64,000 nt of DNA from assembly GCF_028475105.1 (NCBI RefSeq), contig NZ_CP116936.1, positions 4,029,501 to 4,093,500 of the forward strand, in the 5' to 3' direction. The notes beneath the pieces were generated by a model, which was not told the DNA's origin, did no database searches, and worked only from the letters and a program-made list of their open reading frames with translations. Positions within the stretch are counted from its first letter, which is position 1. Each line of letters starts with the position of its first letter. The stretch comes from Micromonospora sp. LH3U1 (GTDB taxonomy: Bacteria > Actinomycetota > Actinomycetes > Mycobacteriales > Micromonosporaceae). Below are positions 51,563 to 59,866 of the stretch, in pieces. The position numbers were made by a program, and so were the translations under genes.

Positions 51563-51967
51563 ATGACGGCGACGAGGGGTACGCGCTCACTGCTCGGTGT
51601 TCTGTTCCTGGCGGCGGCCACGGTCGGGGTGTGGCTGCTCTGGTTGGGCCGGGACACGCAGTACACGGTGGATGCCCAGACTGGCGCGACCAGCGGGCCG
51701 TACGAGCCGTGGCAGGTGATCGGCTGCGTGCTGACGCTCGTGCTGCTGGCCGCGCTCGCCGGCACGCGACTCAGCCCGTGGCTGGTGGCGCCGGTGATGA
51801 CGGTGGCCTTCACAACCGCCTGGTCCTGGCAGGCGGCGTCCAGTGACGACAGCGGGCTGTGGGCCGTCGGGGCGGTCCTGGTGCTGCTCGGGATGGCGGC
51901 CGGCAGCACGGTGGTGTGCCTCGCGGCGCGGCGGCTCAGCCGTCGCCCGACCGGCCGCCCCAGCTAG
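51563..51967 (+). CDS. Small integral membrane protein
   Basis: A 134-aa protein with four hydrophobic segments (about 8-28, 50-68, 70-90, 100-122) and a short Arg-rich end. A first external loop (RDTQYTVDAQTGATSGPYEPW) precedes helix two. No family is recognised. A strong bidirectional terminator begins at its stop codon. Confidence 0.7.
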   Translation: MTATRGTRSLLGVLFLAAATVGVWLLWLGRDTQYTVDAQTGATSGPYEPWQVIGCVLTLVLLAALAGTRLSPWLVAPVMTVAFTTAWSWQAASSDDSGLWAVGAVLVLLGMAAGSTVVCLAARRLSRRPTGRPS

Positions 51968-51999
51968 GGCCTGTCCGGCCGATCAGGCCGGACAGGCCC
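51967..51999. terminator. Bidirectional hairpin terminator
   Basis: A perfect 14-bp stem GGGCCTGTCCGGCC with loop GATCA, between the convergent small membrane protein and DUF1062 genes. Confidence 0.9.
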
Positions 52000-52016
52000 G
52001 TGGTCCCGAAGAGGGC

Positions 52017-52565
52017 TCAGCGCTTGAGCGTGAAGGTGAAGTCGCCGGAGAGCTTGCCGCTCAACCGGACTGCCGAAACGAGTCTCCCCTCCGTGATCAG
52101 TCTGTCCACCTCGGCCCGCGAAAGACCGCACCCTTCAGCGATCAGTCGCACCGGCCGGACCGGGATCCGCGCCGCAAAGCGGACCGAGACGTCGATTGTC
52201 TCGCTCGCCAGGTGATCCGTTTCTCCGGTATCGAGGCGCCAGGAATTGCGCCAGTCGAGGGAAAAGCGATTACGGCGTTGCACGACTGGATCCTGGAGCA
52301 GTGCGGCTGTCAGGCCAGGATCGTTGTCGTGCAGTCGGTCGAGCAGCTCAGGTCGTATGGAGCGCACGGTCATCCGCTCCAGGATCGTGAGCTTTGCGGT
52401 TTCCCCGCAAGCGGTACAGAGCGCGAGGAGCCAGGCGTCGATGAGCTTGTGGTTTGCGTTGACACGGAATTTGCCGCTTGCCCTTAAACGCTCGGATGGG
52501 CACGCGTGGCAACGGCGGCGAACGAGCGGCAGGCAGGTGGGCGCGACCGCCCAAATTATGAGCAC
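52017..52565 (-). CDS. DUF1062 family zinc-ribbon protein
   Basis: A 182-aa protein from GTG 52565. CHAC and CTAC Cys pairs (VRRRCHACPSERLRASGKFRVNANHKLIDAWLLALCTACGETAKL) suggest a treble-clef or zinc-ribbon. This N-terminal block and MTVRSIRPELLDRLHDNDPGLTAALL identify DUF1062. The function is unknown. The gene and its upstream 150 bp have less biased base usage than the surroundings, with runs such as AAAAAA at 52600. Confidence 0.85.
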   Translation of the reverse strand: MLIIWAVAPTCLPLVRRRCHACPSERLRASGKFRVNANHKLIDAWLLALCTACGETAKLTILERMTVRSIRPELLDRLHDNDPGLTAALLQDPVVQRRNRFSLDWRNSWRLDTGETDHLASETIDVSVRFAARIPVRPVRLIAEGCGLSRAEVDRLITEGRLVSAVRLSGKLSGDFTFTLKR

Positions 52566-52778
52566 AGAAGTACACCGGTTTCAGTGAGAAGTCCGCAGCA
52601 AAAAAGAGCGCGGCGCACATGCGCGACGCGCGACAAATCAGCGCTCGGGAGGTCTCACAGGGTGTACAACGGGACGCCCTTGACTAGACGACGTGGTTCG
52701 GCGGCACGGTAGCGGCGCACCACGGCGCGGCGCCACCGGTTTTGATCGCCGTACCGCCAGGTTCCATCGTCCGCGCGG

Positions 52779-53951
52779 TCAGCGGGCGGCGGGCACCGGT
52801 GCCGGCGACCCGGCGAAGGGGACGTCGACGGGTGCCGCCGCGCTCTCCTCACCGTCGGGGTGCCGCCACAGCCCGCGGTCGCGCAGGATCGGCAGCACGC
52901 CCTCACCGAACCAGTACGCCTCCTCCAGGTGCGGATAGCCGGAGAGGATGAACTCGTCGATGCCGAGCGCGTGGTATTCAGCGATCCGGTCGGCGACCTC
53001 GGTGTGGCTGCCCACGAGCGCGGTGCCGGCCCCGCCGCGGACCAGCCCGACCCCGGCCCACAGGTTGGGTGCGACCTCCAGGCCGTCGCGGGAGCCGCCG
53101 TGCAGGTCGAGCATCCGCCGCTGCCCCTCGGACTCGCTGCGGCGCAGCCCGTCCTGTACCGCCCGGATGTCGGCCTCGGAGATCCCGTCGAGCAGGCGCT
53201 GGGCCTGCACCCAGGCCTGCTCGGCGGTGTCCCGGACGATGACGTGCAGCCGGATACCGAAGCGCAGCTCGCGCCCGGCGTCGGCAGCCAGCGCCCGGAC
53301 CCGCTCCAGTTTGGCGGCGACCAGGGCCGGCGGCTCGCCCCAGGTGAGGTAGACGTCGCTGTGCCGCACCGCCACCGGTAGGGCGGCGGCCGAGGAGCCA
53401 CCGAAGTAGACCGGCGGGACCGGGTCGGGCAGGCGGTGCAGCCGCGCCTGCTCGACGCGTACGTGGGTGCCGGCGTGGTCGACCGTCTCGCCGCGCCACA
53501 ACGCGCGCACCACGTGCAGGAACTCGTCGCACCGCGCGTACCGGGCGTCCTTGTCCAGGAAGTCGCCGTAGGCCCGCTGTTCCTGCGACTCACCGCCGGT
53601 GACCACGTTGAGCAGCAGTCGGCCCCGGGACAGTCGTTGGAAGGTCGAGGCCATCTGGGCGGCCAGCGTGGGGGCCAACAGCCCGGGCCGGAAGGCGACG
53701 AGGAACTTGAGGCGCTCGGTCACCTCGGTGAGCATCGCCGTGCTCAGCCAGGCGTCCTCGCACCAGGCCCCGGTCGGGGTGAGCGCGCCGACGAAGCCGA
53801 GTTGCTCCGCCGTGCGGGCGATCTGCCCCAGGTACGCCACGCTGGCCGGACGGGCACGCCCGGCGGTACCGGCCGGGACGCCGTGTCCACCACCGACGAT
53901 GTCTCGGCTGTCGCCGTTGGTGGGCAGGAACCAGTGGAAGGTGAGGGTCAT
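52779..53951 (-). CDS. ssuD: SsuD-like FMNH2-dependent alkanesulfonate monooxygenase
   Basis: A 390-aa luciferase-like flavin-dependent monooxygenase. Family features are LTFHWFLPTNGDSRDIVGG, TGAWCEDAWLSTAML, FLVAFRPGLLAPTLAAQMASTFQRLSRGRLLLNVVTGG and the late EYHALGIDEFILSGYPHLEEAYWFGEGVLP. The last motifs are typical of SsuD/DszA-like desulfonating enzymes. It cleaves C-S bonds with FMNH2 and O2, releasing sulfite and an aldehyde. It is divergent from the ssuA-ssuC-ssuB importer, and no flavin reductase gene is adjacent. The start is MTLTFHW, since the extension upstream is Arg-rich noise. Confidence 0.9.
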   Translation of the reverse strand: MTLTFHWFLPTNGDSRDIVGGGHGVPAGTAGRARPASVAYLGQIARTAEQLGFVGALTPTGAWCEDAWLSTAMLTEVTERLKFLVAFRPGLLAPTLAAQMASTFQRLSRGRLLLNVVTGGESQEQRAYGDFLDKDARYARCDEFLHVVRALWRGETVDHAGTHVRVEQARLHRLPDPVPPVYFGGSSAAALPVAVRHSDVYLTWGEPPALVAAKLERVRALAADAGRELRFGIRLHVIVRDTAEQAWVQAQRLLDGISEADIRAVQDGLRRSESEGQRRMLDLHGGSRDGLEVAPNLWAGVGLVRGGAGTALVGSHTEVADRIAEYHALGIDEFILSGYPHLEEAYWFGEGVLPILRDRGLWRHPDGEESAAAPVDVPFAGSPAPVPAAR

Positions 53952-54043
53952 CTCGGCTCTTTCCTCGAGTGCGCGGCGGGTGCGGGGACGGGTGCGCGCG
54001 CGGCGAGCGGGCACCTCCTGAGGGGTGGGACGATCCCGCCGAC

Positions 54044-54077
54044 AGCCTACCCATAAAACCTATCGGGTTAGTAGGCT
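54044..54077. promoter_or_regulatory. Inverted repeat in the ssuD/ssuA divergent control region
   Basis: AGCCTAC (54044-54050) and GTAGGCT (54071-54077) are perfect complements separated by an AT-richer 20 bp that contains CCTATCGGGTTA. It is central in the 189-bp gap between divergent genes. It is a likely operator of a sulfur-limitation regulator (inference). Confidence 0.5.
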
Positions 54078-54140
54078 ACCGCCCACGGCGCCGGCACCCG
54101 TCGATGCGTCCGGACCTTCATGCCCAGCCAAGGAGCCGCC

Positions 54141-55118
54141 ATGCGCAACCCGTCGACGAGCCGCCCCCCGCATCGCCGCCTACTGACGGCCGTGCTCGCC
54201 ACCGTGGCACTGCTCGCCACGGCCGGAGTGAGCGCGTGCGGTGGGTCCGCCGATGCCGCCGGCGACGCGAAGACCCTCCGGATCGGCTACCAGCGCTTCG
54301 GCGGCCTGAGCCTGGTCAAGGCACGCGGCGCGACACCGGGCGTCGAGTGGTCGCTGTTCGAGAGCGGTCCGGCGCTCACCGAGGCACTCAAGGCAGGGTC
54401 CATCGACATCGGCCAGGTCGGCGAAGCGCCACCCGTCTTCGCCGCGGCCGGGAAGATCCCGTTCTCCATCATCGGGACCTCGGAGCCGATCCCGCAGGGT
54501 GAGGCCGTGCTGGTCAAGGCCGACCGCGGCTACCGCAGCTTCGCCGACCTCAAGGGCAAGACGGTCGCCCTCAACAAGGGCTCCAATGTGCACTGGCTGC
54601 TGGTCCGGCTGCTCGAAGCGAACCAGATGACCTTGAAAGACATCCAGGTCAAGTACCTCAAGCCCGCGGAGGGGCGGCCCGCGTTCGACAGCGGGCAGGT
54701 CGACGCCTGGGTGATCTGGGACCCGTACTTCGCGCTGGCCGAACAGCCGGGGGTCCAGGTGCTGGCCGACGCAACCGGTCTGGCCAGCAACCGTGAGTAC
54801 GTCCTGGCCGCCCCCAACGCGGTCACCCAGCGGTCGGACGAGATCCGGGCGTTCCTGCAGCGGTACCGCGAGGTGACCGACTGGGGCATTGCCCACCCCG
54901 AGGACCGGGCCAGCACGCTCGCCCCGGAGCTGAAGATCGCCCAGGACGTCACCAGTCGCGCCCTGGCCCGCAGCGCCAAGCCCCTCGCCCCGGTAACCCC
55001 CGCCATCGGCGACGAACTCCAGGCGATCACCGACAGCTTCATCGCCCTGGAACTCATTCCGGGTCCGGTCGACATCCGTTCCCGAATCGACGACCGGTTC
55101 AGTGCGGTCTTCCAGTGA
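54141..55118 (+). CDS. ssuA: Sulfonate ABC transporter substrate-binding lipoprotein (SsuA-like)
   Basis: A 325-aa protein with lipobox VSA-C (Cys33). It belongs to the SsuA/TauA/NMT1 family: LRIGYQRFGGLSLVKARG, DIGQVGEAPPVFAAAGKIPFSIIGTSEP, GKTVALNKGSNVHWLLVRLLE and the W-I-W-DPYFA site (VDAWVIWDPYFALAE). AAGGAG lies 6 bp before the ATG. It captures an aliphatic sulfonate outside the cell. The next gene overlaps by 4 bp (GTGA). Confidence 0.93.
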   Translation: MRNPSTSRPPHRRLLTAVLATVALLATAGVSACGGSADAAGDAKTLRIGYQRFGGLSLVKARGATPGVEWSLFESGPALTEALKAGSIDIGQVGEAPPVFAAAGKIPFSIIGTSEPIPQGEAVLVKADRGYRSFADLKGKTVALNKGSNVHWLLVRLLEANQMTLKDIQVKYLKPAEGRPAFDSGQVDAWVIWDPYFALAEQPGVQVLADATGLASNREYVLAAPNAVTQRSDEIRAFLQRYREVTDWGIAHPEDRASTLAPELKIAQDVTSRALARSAKPLAPVTPAIGDELQAITDSFIALELIPGPVDIRSRIDDRFSAVFQ

Positions 55119-55948
55119 GCCGTACGACGCTCACCGAGGCACCCGCCGAGGTCTCGGCCCCCACGCCGGTCGCACGCCGACCCCAGCGGACGGCGAGGCG
55201 GTGGCGACGGTTGGTCAGCCCGATCGTGTTGGTGCTGGGCTGGGAACTGGCCGCCCGGACCGGGCTGCTGGCACCGGAGAAGCTGCCCGCGCCCAGCGAC
55301 GTGCTCGCCGCAGGCTGGCGACTGGCCCGTGACGGGACGCTCGCCATCCATCTGCTGGACTCCCTCACCCGCGCCGGGGCCGGGCTGTTGATCGGCGGTC
55401 TCCTGGCGCTGATCCTGGGCACGGTGGCGGGGCTCCTCCGGCTCGGCGACGACCTGGTCGACCCCCCGGTGCAGATGGCCCGGATGCTGCCGCACCTGGG
55501 CCTGGTCCCGTTGCTGATCATCTGGGTCGGCATCGGCGAATCGCTCAAGATCAGCCTGGTGGCCCTGGGCGCGTTCTTCCCCATCTACTTCAACACCTAC
55601 GCCGGCATCCGGGACATCGACGAGCGGTTGGTGGAAGCGGCCCGCACCTGCGGGCTGGGGCAGGCGGCCCGACTGCGGCACGTGGTGCTGCCCGGCGCAC
55701 TGCCGTCCCTCTTCCTCGGCCTGCGACTGGCGATCGGCGCGGCCTGGCTCAGCCTGGTCGTCGGCGAGCAGGTCAACGCCCAGACCGGGATCGGCTTTCT
55801 GATGATGGAGGCGCGGGAGTTCAGCCAGACCGACGTGGTGGTGCTCGGCCTGCTCGTCTACGCGCTGCTCGGGCTGATATCCGACCTTGCGCTGCGCGTC
55901 CTGGAGAGGAGGATGTTGACATGGCGTCGCGGACTGCGGGCCACCTGA
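55115..55948 (+). CDS. ssuC: Sulfonate ABC transporter permease (SsuC-like)
   Basis: A 277-aa permease with six transmembrane helices. The EAA loop is DIDERLVEAARTCGLGQAARLRHVVLPGALPSLFLGLRLAIGAAW, characteristic of SsuC/TauC. The GTG start overlaps ssuA's stop. It ends 28 bp inside ssuB. Confidence 0.93.
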   Translation: MSRTTLTEAPAEVSAPTPVARRPQRTARRWRRLVSPIVLVLGWELAARTGLLAPEKLPAPSDVLAAGWRLARDGTLAIHLLDSLTRAGAGLLIGGLLALILGTVAGLLRLGDDLVDPPVQMARMLPHLGLVPLLIIWVGIGESLKISLVALGAFFPIYFNTYAGIRDIDERLVEAARTCGLGQAARLRHVVLPGALPSLFLGLRLAIGAAWLSLVVGEQVNAQTGIGFLMMEAREFSQTDVVVLGLLVYALLGLISDLALRVLERRMLTWRRGLRAT

Positions 55949-56652
55949 TCGGCGCGACGCCGGTGTTGACCGCCCACGCGGTGCACCGGGCGTTCGGGCC
56001 GACTGTTGTGCTGGCCGGGGTCGACCTGACCATCGCGCGGGGCGAAGTGGTGGCCCTGCTCGGCGGCAGCGGATCCGGCAAGAGCACGCTGCTGCGGATC
56101 CTCGCCGGGCTGGATGGTGACGCCAGCGGTGAGATCGTCGTGCACGGCACCGCCGCCGTGGTCTTCCAGGAGCATCGGTTGCTTCCCTGGAAGCGGGTGG
56201 CGCCCAACGTCGGGCTCGGGCTGTCCGGAGCGGACACCTCCGGGCGGATCCAGCGCGCGCTGGCCGAGGTCGGTCTCGCCGAACGGCACCGAGCCTGGCC
56301 GGCCGAGCTGTCCGGCGGGCAGGCGCAACGGGTGGCTGTCGCGCGGGCCCTGGTCCGTGAGCCGGACCTGCTGCTGCTCGACGAGCCGTTCGGCGCCCTG
56401 GACGCGCTGACCCGACTACGGATGCAGGTCCTGCTGCGCCGACTACGCGCCGAGCACGGCTTCGCCGCCCTGCTGGTCACCCACGACGTGGAGGAGGCGC
56501 TGCTGCTCGCCGACCGGATCCTGCTCCTCGACGCGGGCCGCATCGCCGCGGACCTGCCCGTCGACCTGTCCCCCACCCGTACGTCGGACGACCCGGCGTT
56601 CGGTGCGCTGCGCCGGCACCTCCTGGACCGACTCGGCGTTCCCACCACCTGA
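55921..56652 (+). CDS. ssuB: Sulfonate ABC transporter ATPase (SsuB-like)
   Basis: A 243-aa ATPase with all motifs: Walker A GGSGSGKST, Q-loop VVFQEHRLLPWKRV, signature LSGGQAQRVAVARAL, Walker B LLLLDEPFGALD and switch His in LLVTHDVEEAL. The QEHRLLPW segment is typical of the nitrate/sulfonate/taurine group. GAGGAGGA precedes the ATG within the end of ssuC. Confidence 0.94.
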   Translation: MASRTAGHLIGATPVLTAHAVHRAFGPTVVLAGVDLTIARGEVVALLGGSGSGKSTLLRILAGLDGDASGEIVVHGTAAVVFQEHRLLPWKRVAPNVGLGLSGADTSGRIQRALAEVGLAERHRAWPAELSGGQAQRVAVARALVREPDLLLLDEPFGALDALTRLRMQVLLRRLRAEHGFAALLVTHDVEEALLLADRILLLDAGRIAADLPVDLSPTRTSDDPAFGALRRHLLDRLGVPTT

Positions 56653-56666
56653 CGAGCGGAGACCCG

Positions 56667-58073
56667 ATGACCCGCTGGACCCCCGATCCCACGTTCTACC
56701 CCTCCCCCCGCGAGGCGGTGACCGCGCCAGCTGAGAAGCTCGCCTACGTGGCGGCCTTCGACCGGACGGCCAGCCGTCCGGACGCCATCGTGGTGCTGGA
56801 CACCGACCCCGACTCCCCCGACTACGGCAGCGTCGTCGGCTGGACCGACCTGCCGCACCTCGGTGACGAGTTGCACCACTTCGGTTGGAACGCGTGCAGC
56901 AGCGCGCTCTGCCCGACCGCTCCACACCCGCACGTCGAGCGGCGCTACCTGATCGTGCCCGGTCTGCGGTCGTCGCGGATCCACGTTCTCGACACGCAGC
57001 CCGACCCGCGCCAGCCACAGGTCATCAAGGTGATCGGGCCGGAGGAACTGGCGAAGCGGGCCGGCTACTCGCGTCCGCACACCGTCCACTGTGGGCCGGA
57101 CGGCATCTACCTCTCCGCCCTCGGTGGCGCGGACGGCGCGGAGGGCCCGGGAGGCATCGCCATCCTCGACCACACCACGTTCGAGGTCCGCGGGGCGTGG
57201 GAGGCCGACCGGGGCCCGCAGTTCCTGGCGTACGACGTGTGGTGGCACCTCACCCAGGACGTGCTGGTGACCAGCGAGTGGGGCACCCCGTCGATGATCG
57301 AGGACGGCATCATCGGTGAGCTGCTGCTGGGCCGACGCTACGGCCACGCCATCCACTTCTGGGACCTCGCGAAACGTCGGCACGTGCAGCGGGTCGACCT
57401 GGGCGATCAATACCAGATGCCGCTGGAGCTGCGCCCGGCGCACGACCCGACGAAGTCGTACGGGTTCGTCGGCGTGGTGATCAGCGTCGAGGACCTGTCC
57501 GCCTCGATCTGGCTGTGGCACCGGGACGGCGATGCCTGGGCGGTCACCAAGGTGATCGACATTCCGGCCGAACCGGCGGACCCGGCGGACCTGCCCGATC
57601 TGCTCAAGCCGTTCGGAGCGGTGCCGCCGCTGGTGACCGACATCGACCTGTCGGTCGACGACCGGTTCCTCTACGTCTCCTGTTGGGGCACCGGGGAGCT
57701 ACGCCAGTACGACGTCAGTGACCCGCTGCACCCCGTGCAGACCGGCTCGGTGCACCTCGGAGGCATCGTCCGCCGCACGGCACATCCGTCCGCGCCCGAC
57801 GAGGCCTTGGCCGGCGGCCCGCAGATGGTGGAGGTCAGCCGGGACGGCCGGCGGGTCTACGTCAGCAACTCCCTCTACGGCGCGTGGGATGACCAGTTCT
57901 ACCCCGACGGGGTGGGCGCCTGGTTGGCCAAGCTCGACGTCGACGTGGATGCCGGAGGGCTCACCCCCGATGAGAGGTTCTTCCCCCACGGTGACGAGTT
58001 TCGAGGGCTGCGGGTGCACCAGACCCGGCTGCAGGGCGGGGACGCGTCCTCCGACTCGTACTGCTTTCCGTGA
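56667..58073 (+). CDS. Selenium-binding protein family methanethiol oxidase
   Basis: A 468-aa SBP56/SELENBP1-family protein. Hallmarks are HHFGWNACSSALCP, RYLIVPGLRSSRIHVLD, YSRPHTVHCGPDGIYLSALGG, FLAYDVWWHLTQDVLVTSEWGTP and VSCWGTGELRQYDVSDP. Family enzymes (human SELENBP1, bacterial MtoX) are copper-dependent methanethiol oxidases that yield formaldehyde, hydrogen sulfide and H2O2. No export signal is seen. It sits 14 bp after ssuB, so the operon may convert sulfonate- or methylsulfur-derived methanethiol to assimilable sulfide. Confidence 0.92.
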   Translation: MTRWTPDPTFYPSPREAVTAPAEKLAYVAAFDRTASRPDAIVVLDTDPDSPDYGSVVGWTDLPHLGDELHHFGWNACSSALCPTAPHPHVERRYLIVPGLRSSRIHVLDTQPDPRQPQVIKVIGPEELAKRAGYSRPHTVHCGPDGIYLSALGGADGAEGPGGIAILDHTTFEVRGAWEADRGPQFLAYDVWWHLTQDVLVTSEWGTPSMIEDGIIGELLLGRRYGHAIHFWDLAKRRHVQRVDLGDQYQMPLELRPAHDPTKSYGFVGVVISVEDLSASIWLWHRDGDAWAVTKVIDIPAEPADPADLPDLLKPFGAVPPLVTDIDLSVDDRFLYVSCWGTGELRQYDVSDPLHPVQTGSVHLGGIVRRTAHPSAPDEALAGGPQMVEVSRDGRRVYVSNSLYGAWDDQFYPDGVGAWLAKLDVDVDAGGLTPDERFFPHGDEFRGLRVHQTRLQGGDASSDSYCFP

Positions 58074-58699
58074 CCGTCGCCACCTGGGCGACGCTCGCCG
58101 CGCTCGGCGCGTTCCACGGCCTGAACCCGGCGATGGGCTGGCTGTTCGCGGTGGCCCGCGGCCTGCAGGAGCGCAGTCGGATGGCCCTGCTGCGGTCGCT
58201 GCTGCCGATCGCGGCGGGGCACCTCGCCTCGGTGGGGATCGTCGCCGCGCTGGTGACCGCGACCCGGTCGGTCACGGCGAGCACCGCCCTGGCGGTGGTC
58301 GGCGGGGTGGTGCTGGTCGCCTTCGGGCTGTGGCGGCTACTCTCCGAGCGGCACTTCCGGTGGGCGGGGATGCGCTTGTCCGCGGCGCAACTCGCGGGCT
58401 GGTCGTTCCTCATGTCGTCGGCGCACGGCGCGGGGCTGATGCTGCTGCCGGTGCTGGTCGCCGAGCCGGTGCCCGGGGGCCACTCCGGGCACCTGACCGC
58501 CGCGCCGGTGGGTGCGCTGCCGGGTCTCGCCGCGGCCGGGGTGCACACGGTGGCCATGCTCGGCACGGCCCTGGTCATCGCGATGCTGGTCTACCAGGTG
58601 TTCGGGGTCGGGGTGCTGCGTCGAGCGTGGTTCAACGTCGACCGGCTCTGGGCCGGCGTGCTGGTCGCAGCCGGGCTGGTGACGCTGATCCGGGCCTGA
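58070..58699 (+). CDS. Membrane protein of the methanethiol oxidase operon
   Basis: A 209-aa protein with six hydrophobic helices; GTGA overlap with the methanethiol oxidase gene. Helix one has FHGLNPAMGW, helix four SSAHGAGLMLLP and helix five VHTVAMLG, so three histidines lie in the membrane. The HxxxNP and HGxG patterns recall NicO/RcnA-type metal transporters. Because methanethiol oxidase needs copper, a metal-supply role is attractive, but it is a guess. Confidence 0.75.
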   Translation: MTVATWATLAALGAFHGLNPAMGWLFAVARGLQERSRMALLRSLLPIAAGHLASVGIVAALVTATRSVTASTALAVVGGVVLVAFGLWRLLSERHFRWAGMRLSAAQLAGWSFLMSSAHGAGLMLLPVLVAEPVPGGHSGHLTAAPVGALPGLAAAGVHTVAMLGTALVIAMLVYQVFGVGVLRRAWFNVDRLWAGVLVAAGLVTLIRA

Positions 58700-58766
58700 C
58701 CGGCGACCGCCGGCCGCCGGTCACGCGGCCATAGTGGACGGACCACATCTGTGATCTCATGTCGCC

Positions 58767-59783
58767 ATGATCACTCCGACTCCCCTCATGCGCCTGGTGG
58801 CCGGTGTGTGGGGGTTCAAGACCCTCGCGGTCGGCGTCGAGCTCGGCCTGTTCACCCGCCTCGCCGGTGGCCGAACGCTCACGGTCGAGCAGGCCGCCAC
58901 CGAGTTCGGTCTGGCTGACCGCCCGGCGGACCTGCTGCTGTCCGCGAGCGCCTCGCTCGGCCTGTTGGAGAAGTCCGGCGACGGCTACCGCAACTCCGAG
59001 TTGGCCGAGCAGTTCCTGGTCGAGGGGAGCCCGTACTACTTCGGGGCCCAGGTCCGCTACTCCGACCTGCGCACGTACCTGCCCTGGCATCGCATCGGCG
59101 AGGCGCTGCGCACCGATCGGCCGTTGACCTGGGATCCGCAGGCGCAGCAGTCGATGTTCGACACCACCGACCCGGAGATGCTCGCCCAGTTCTGGGACGC
59201 CATGTTCTCCACGTCCAGCTTCACCGCCGCCGCGTTGGCCGACGCGTACGACTTCTCCGGCTACAGCCGGCTGCTCGACGTGGGCGGCGGGGCCGGCGCG
59301 TTTCCGATCGAGTTCTGCCGACGCCTGCCCGAGCTGCGGGCGACCGTCCTGGACCTTCCGCACGTCTGCGTACGGGCGCAGGAACGGATCGCGGAGGCCG
59401 GGATGACCGGGCGGATCGGCACGGTCTCCGGTGACTTCCTCGCCGACCCGACGTTGCCGGGCGGGCACGACGTCATCCTGCTCAGCATGATCCTGCACGA
59501 CTGGGACGAGCCGACGAACCGGGCGCTGCTGGCCCGGTGCCACGCGGCGCTGCCGCCGGGCGGGGCGGTCGTCGTCTGCGAACTGCTGCTCAACGACGAG
59601 CGCACCGGGCCACCGGAGGCAGCGCTGATGGGCATGAACATGCTGGTCGAAACCGAGGGCGGCCGGAACTACTCGGGTGCCGAATACACGGCCTGGCTCA
59701 CCGACGCCGGCTTCGTCGACGTCCGCACCGTGCCGTTCGACGCTCCCGGTGCCAACGGCGCGGTGGTCGCGCGCCGGCCCTGA
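58767..59783 (+). CDS. O-methyltransferase (acetylserotonin/hydroxyindole OMT type)
   Basis: A 338-aa two-domain protein. The N-terminal winged-helix dimerisation domain is GVWGFKTLAVGVELGLFTRLAGG. The Methyltransf_2 catalytic domain has LLDVGGGAGAFPIEFCRRLP (motif I) and MILHDWDEPTNRALLARC, whose His is the usual catalytic base. Such enzymes methylate hydroxyls of small aromatic or polyketide molecules. No biosynthetic cluster surrounds it. A strong terminator follows. Confidence 0.9.
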   Translation: MITPTPLMRLVAGVWGFKTLAVGVELGLFTRLAGGRTLTVEQAATEFGLADRPADLLLSASASLGLLEKSGDGYRNSELAEQFLVEGSPYYFGAQVRYSDLRTYLPWHRIGEALRTDRPLTWDPQAQQSMFDTTDPEMLAQFWDAMFSTSSFTAAALADAYDFSGYSRLLDVGGGAGAFPIEFCRRLPELRATVLDLPHVCVRAQERIAEAGMTGRIGTVSGDFLADPTLPGGHDVILLSMILHDWDEPTNRALLARCHAALPPGGAVVVCELLLNDERTGPPEAALMGMNMLVETEGGRNYSGAEYTAWLTDAGFVDVRTVPFDAPGANGAVVARRP

Positions 59784-59790
59784 CCGGCGA

Positions 59791-59822
59791 CGACACCCGG
59801 CCCAGGCAAGGGCCGGGTGTCG
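59791..59822. terminator. Bidirectional hairpin terminator
   Basis: A perfect 13-bp stem CGACACCCGGCCC with loop AGGCAA, between the convergent O-methyltransferase and alpha/beta-hydrolase genes. Confidence 0.9.
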
Positions 59823-59866
59823 CATCGTCCTCACGGCGCTGGTGTCCGATCGGCTACCGGTACGGG

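Noticed and set aside
52655..52795. Possible small minus-strand protein ending RRLVKGVPLYTL
   Set aside because: It reads well for about 40 residues, but I found no start codon with ribosome binding site and third-position bias is weak; it may be a chance frame.
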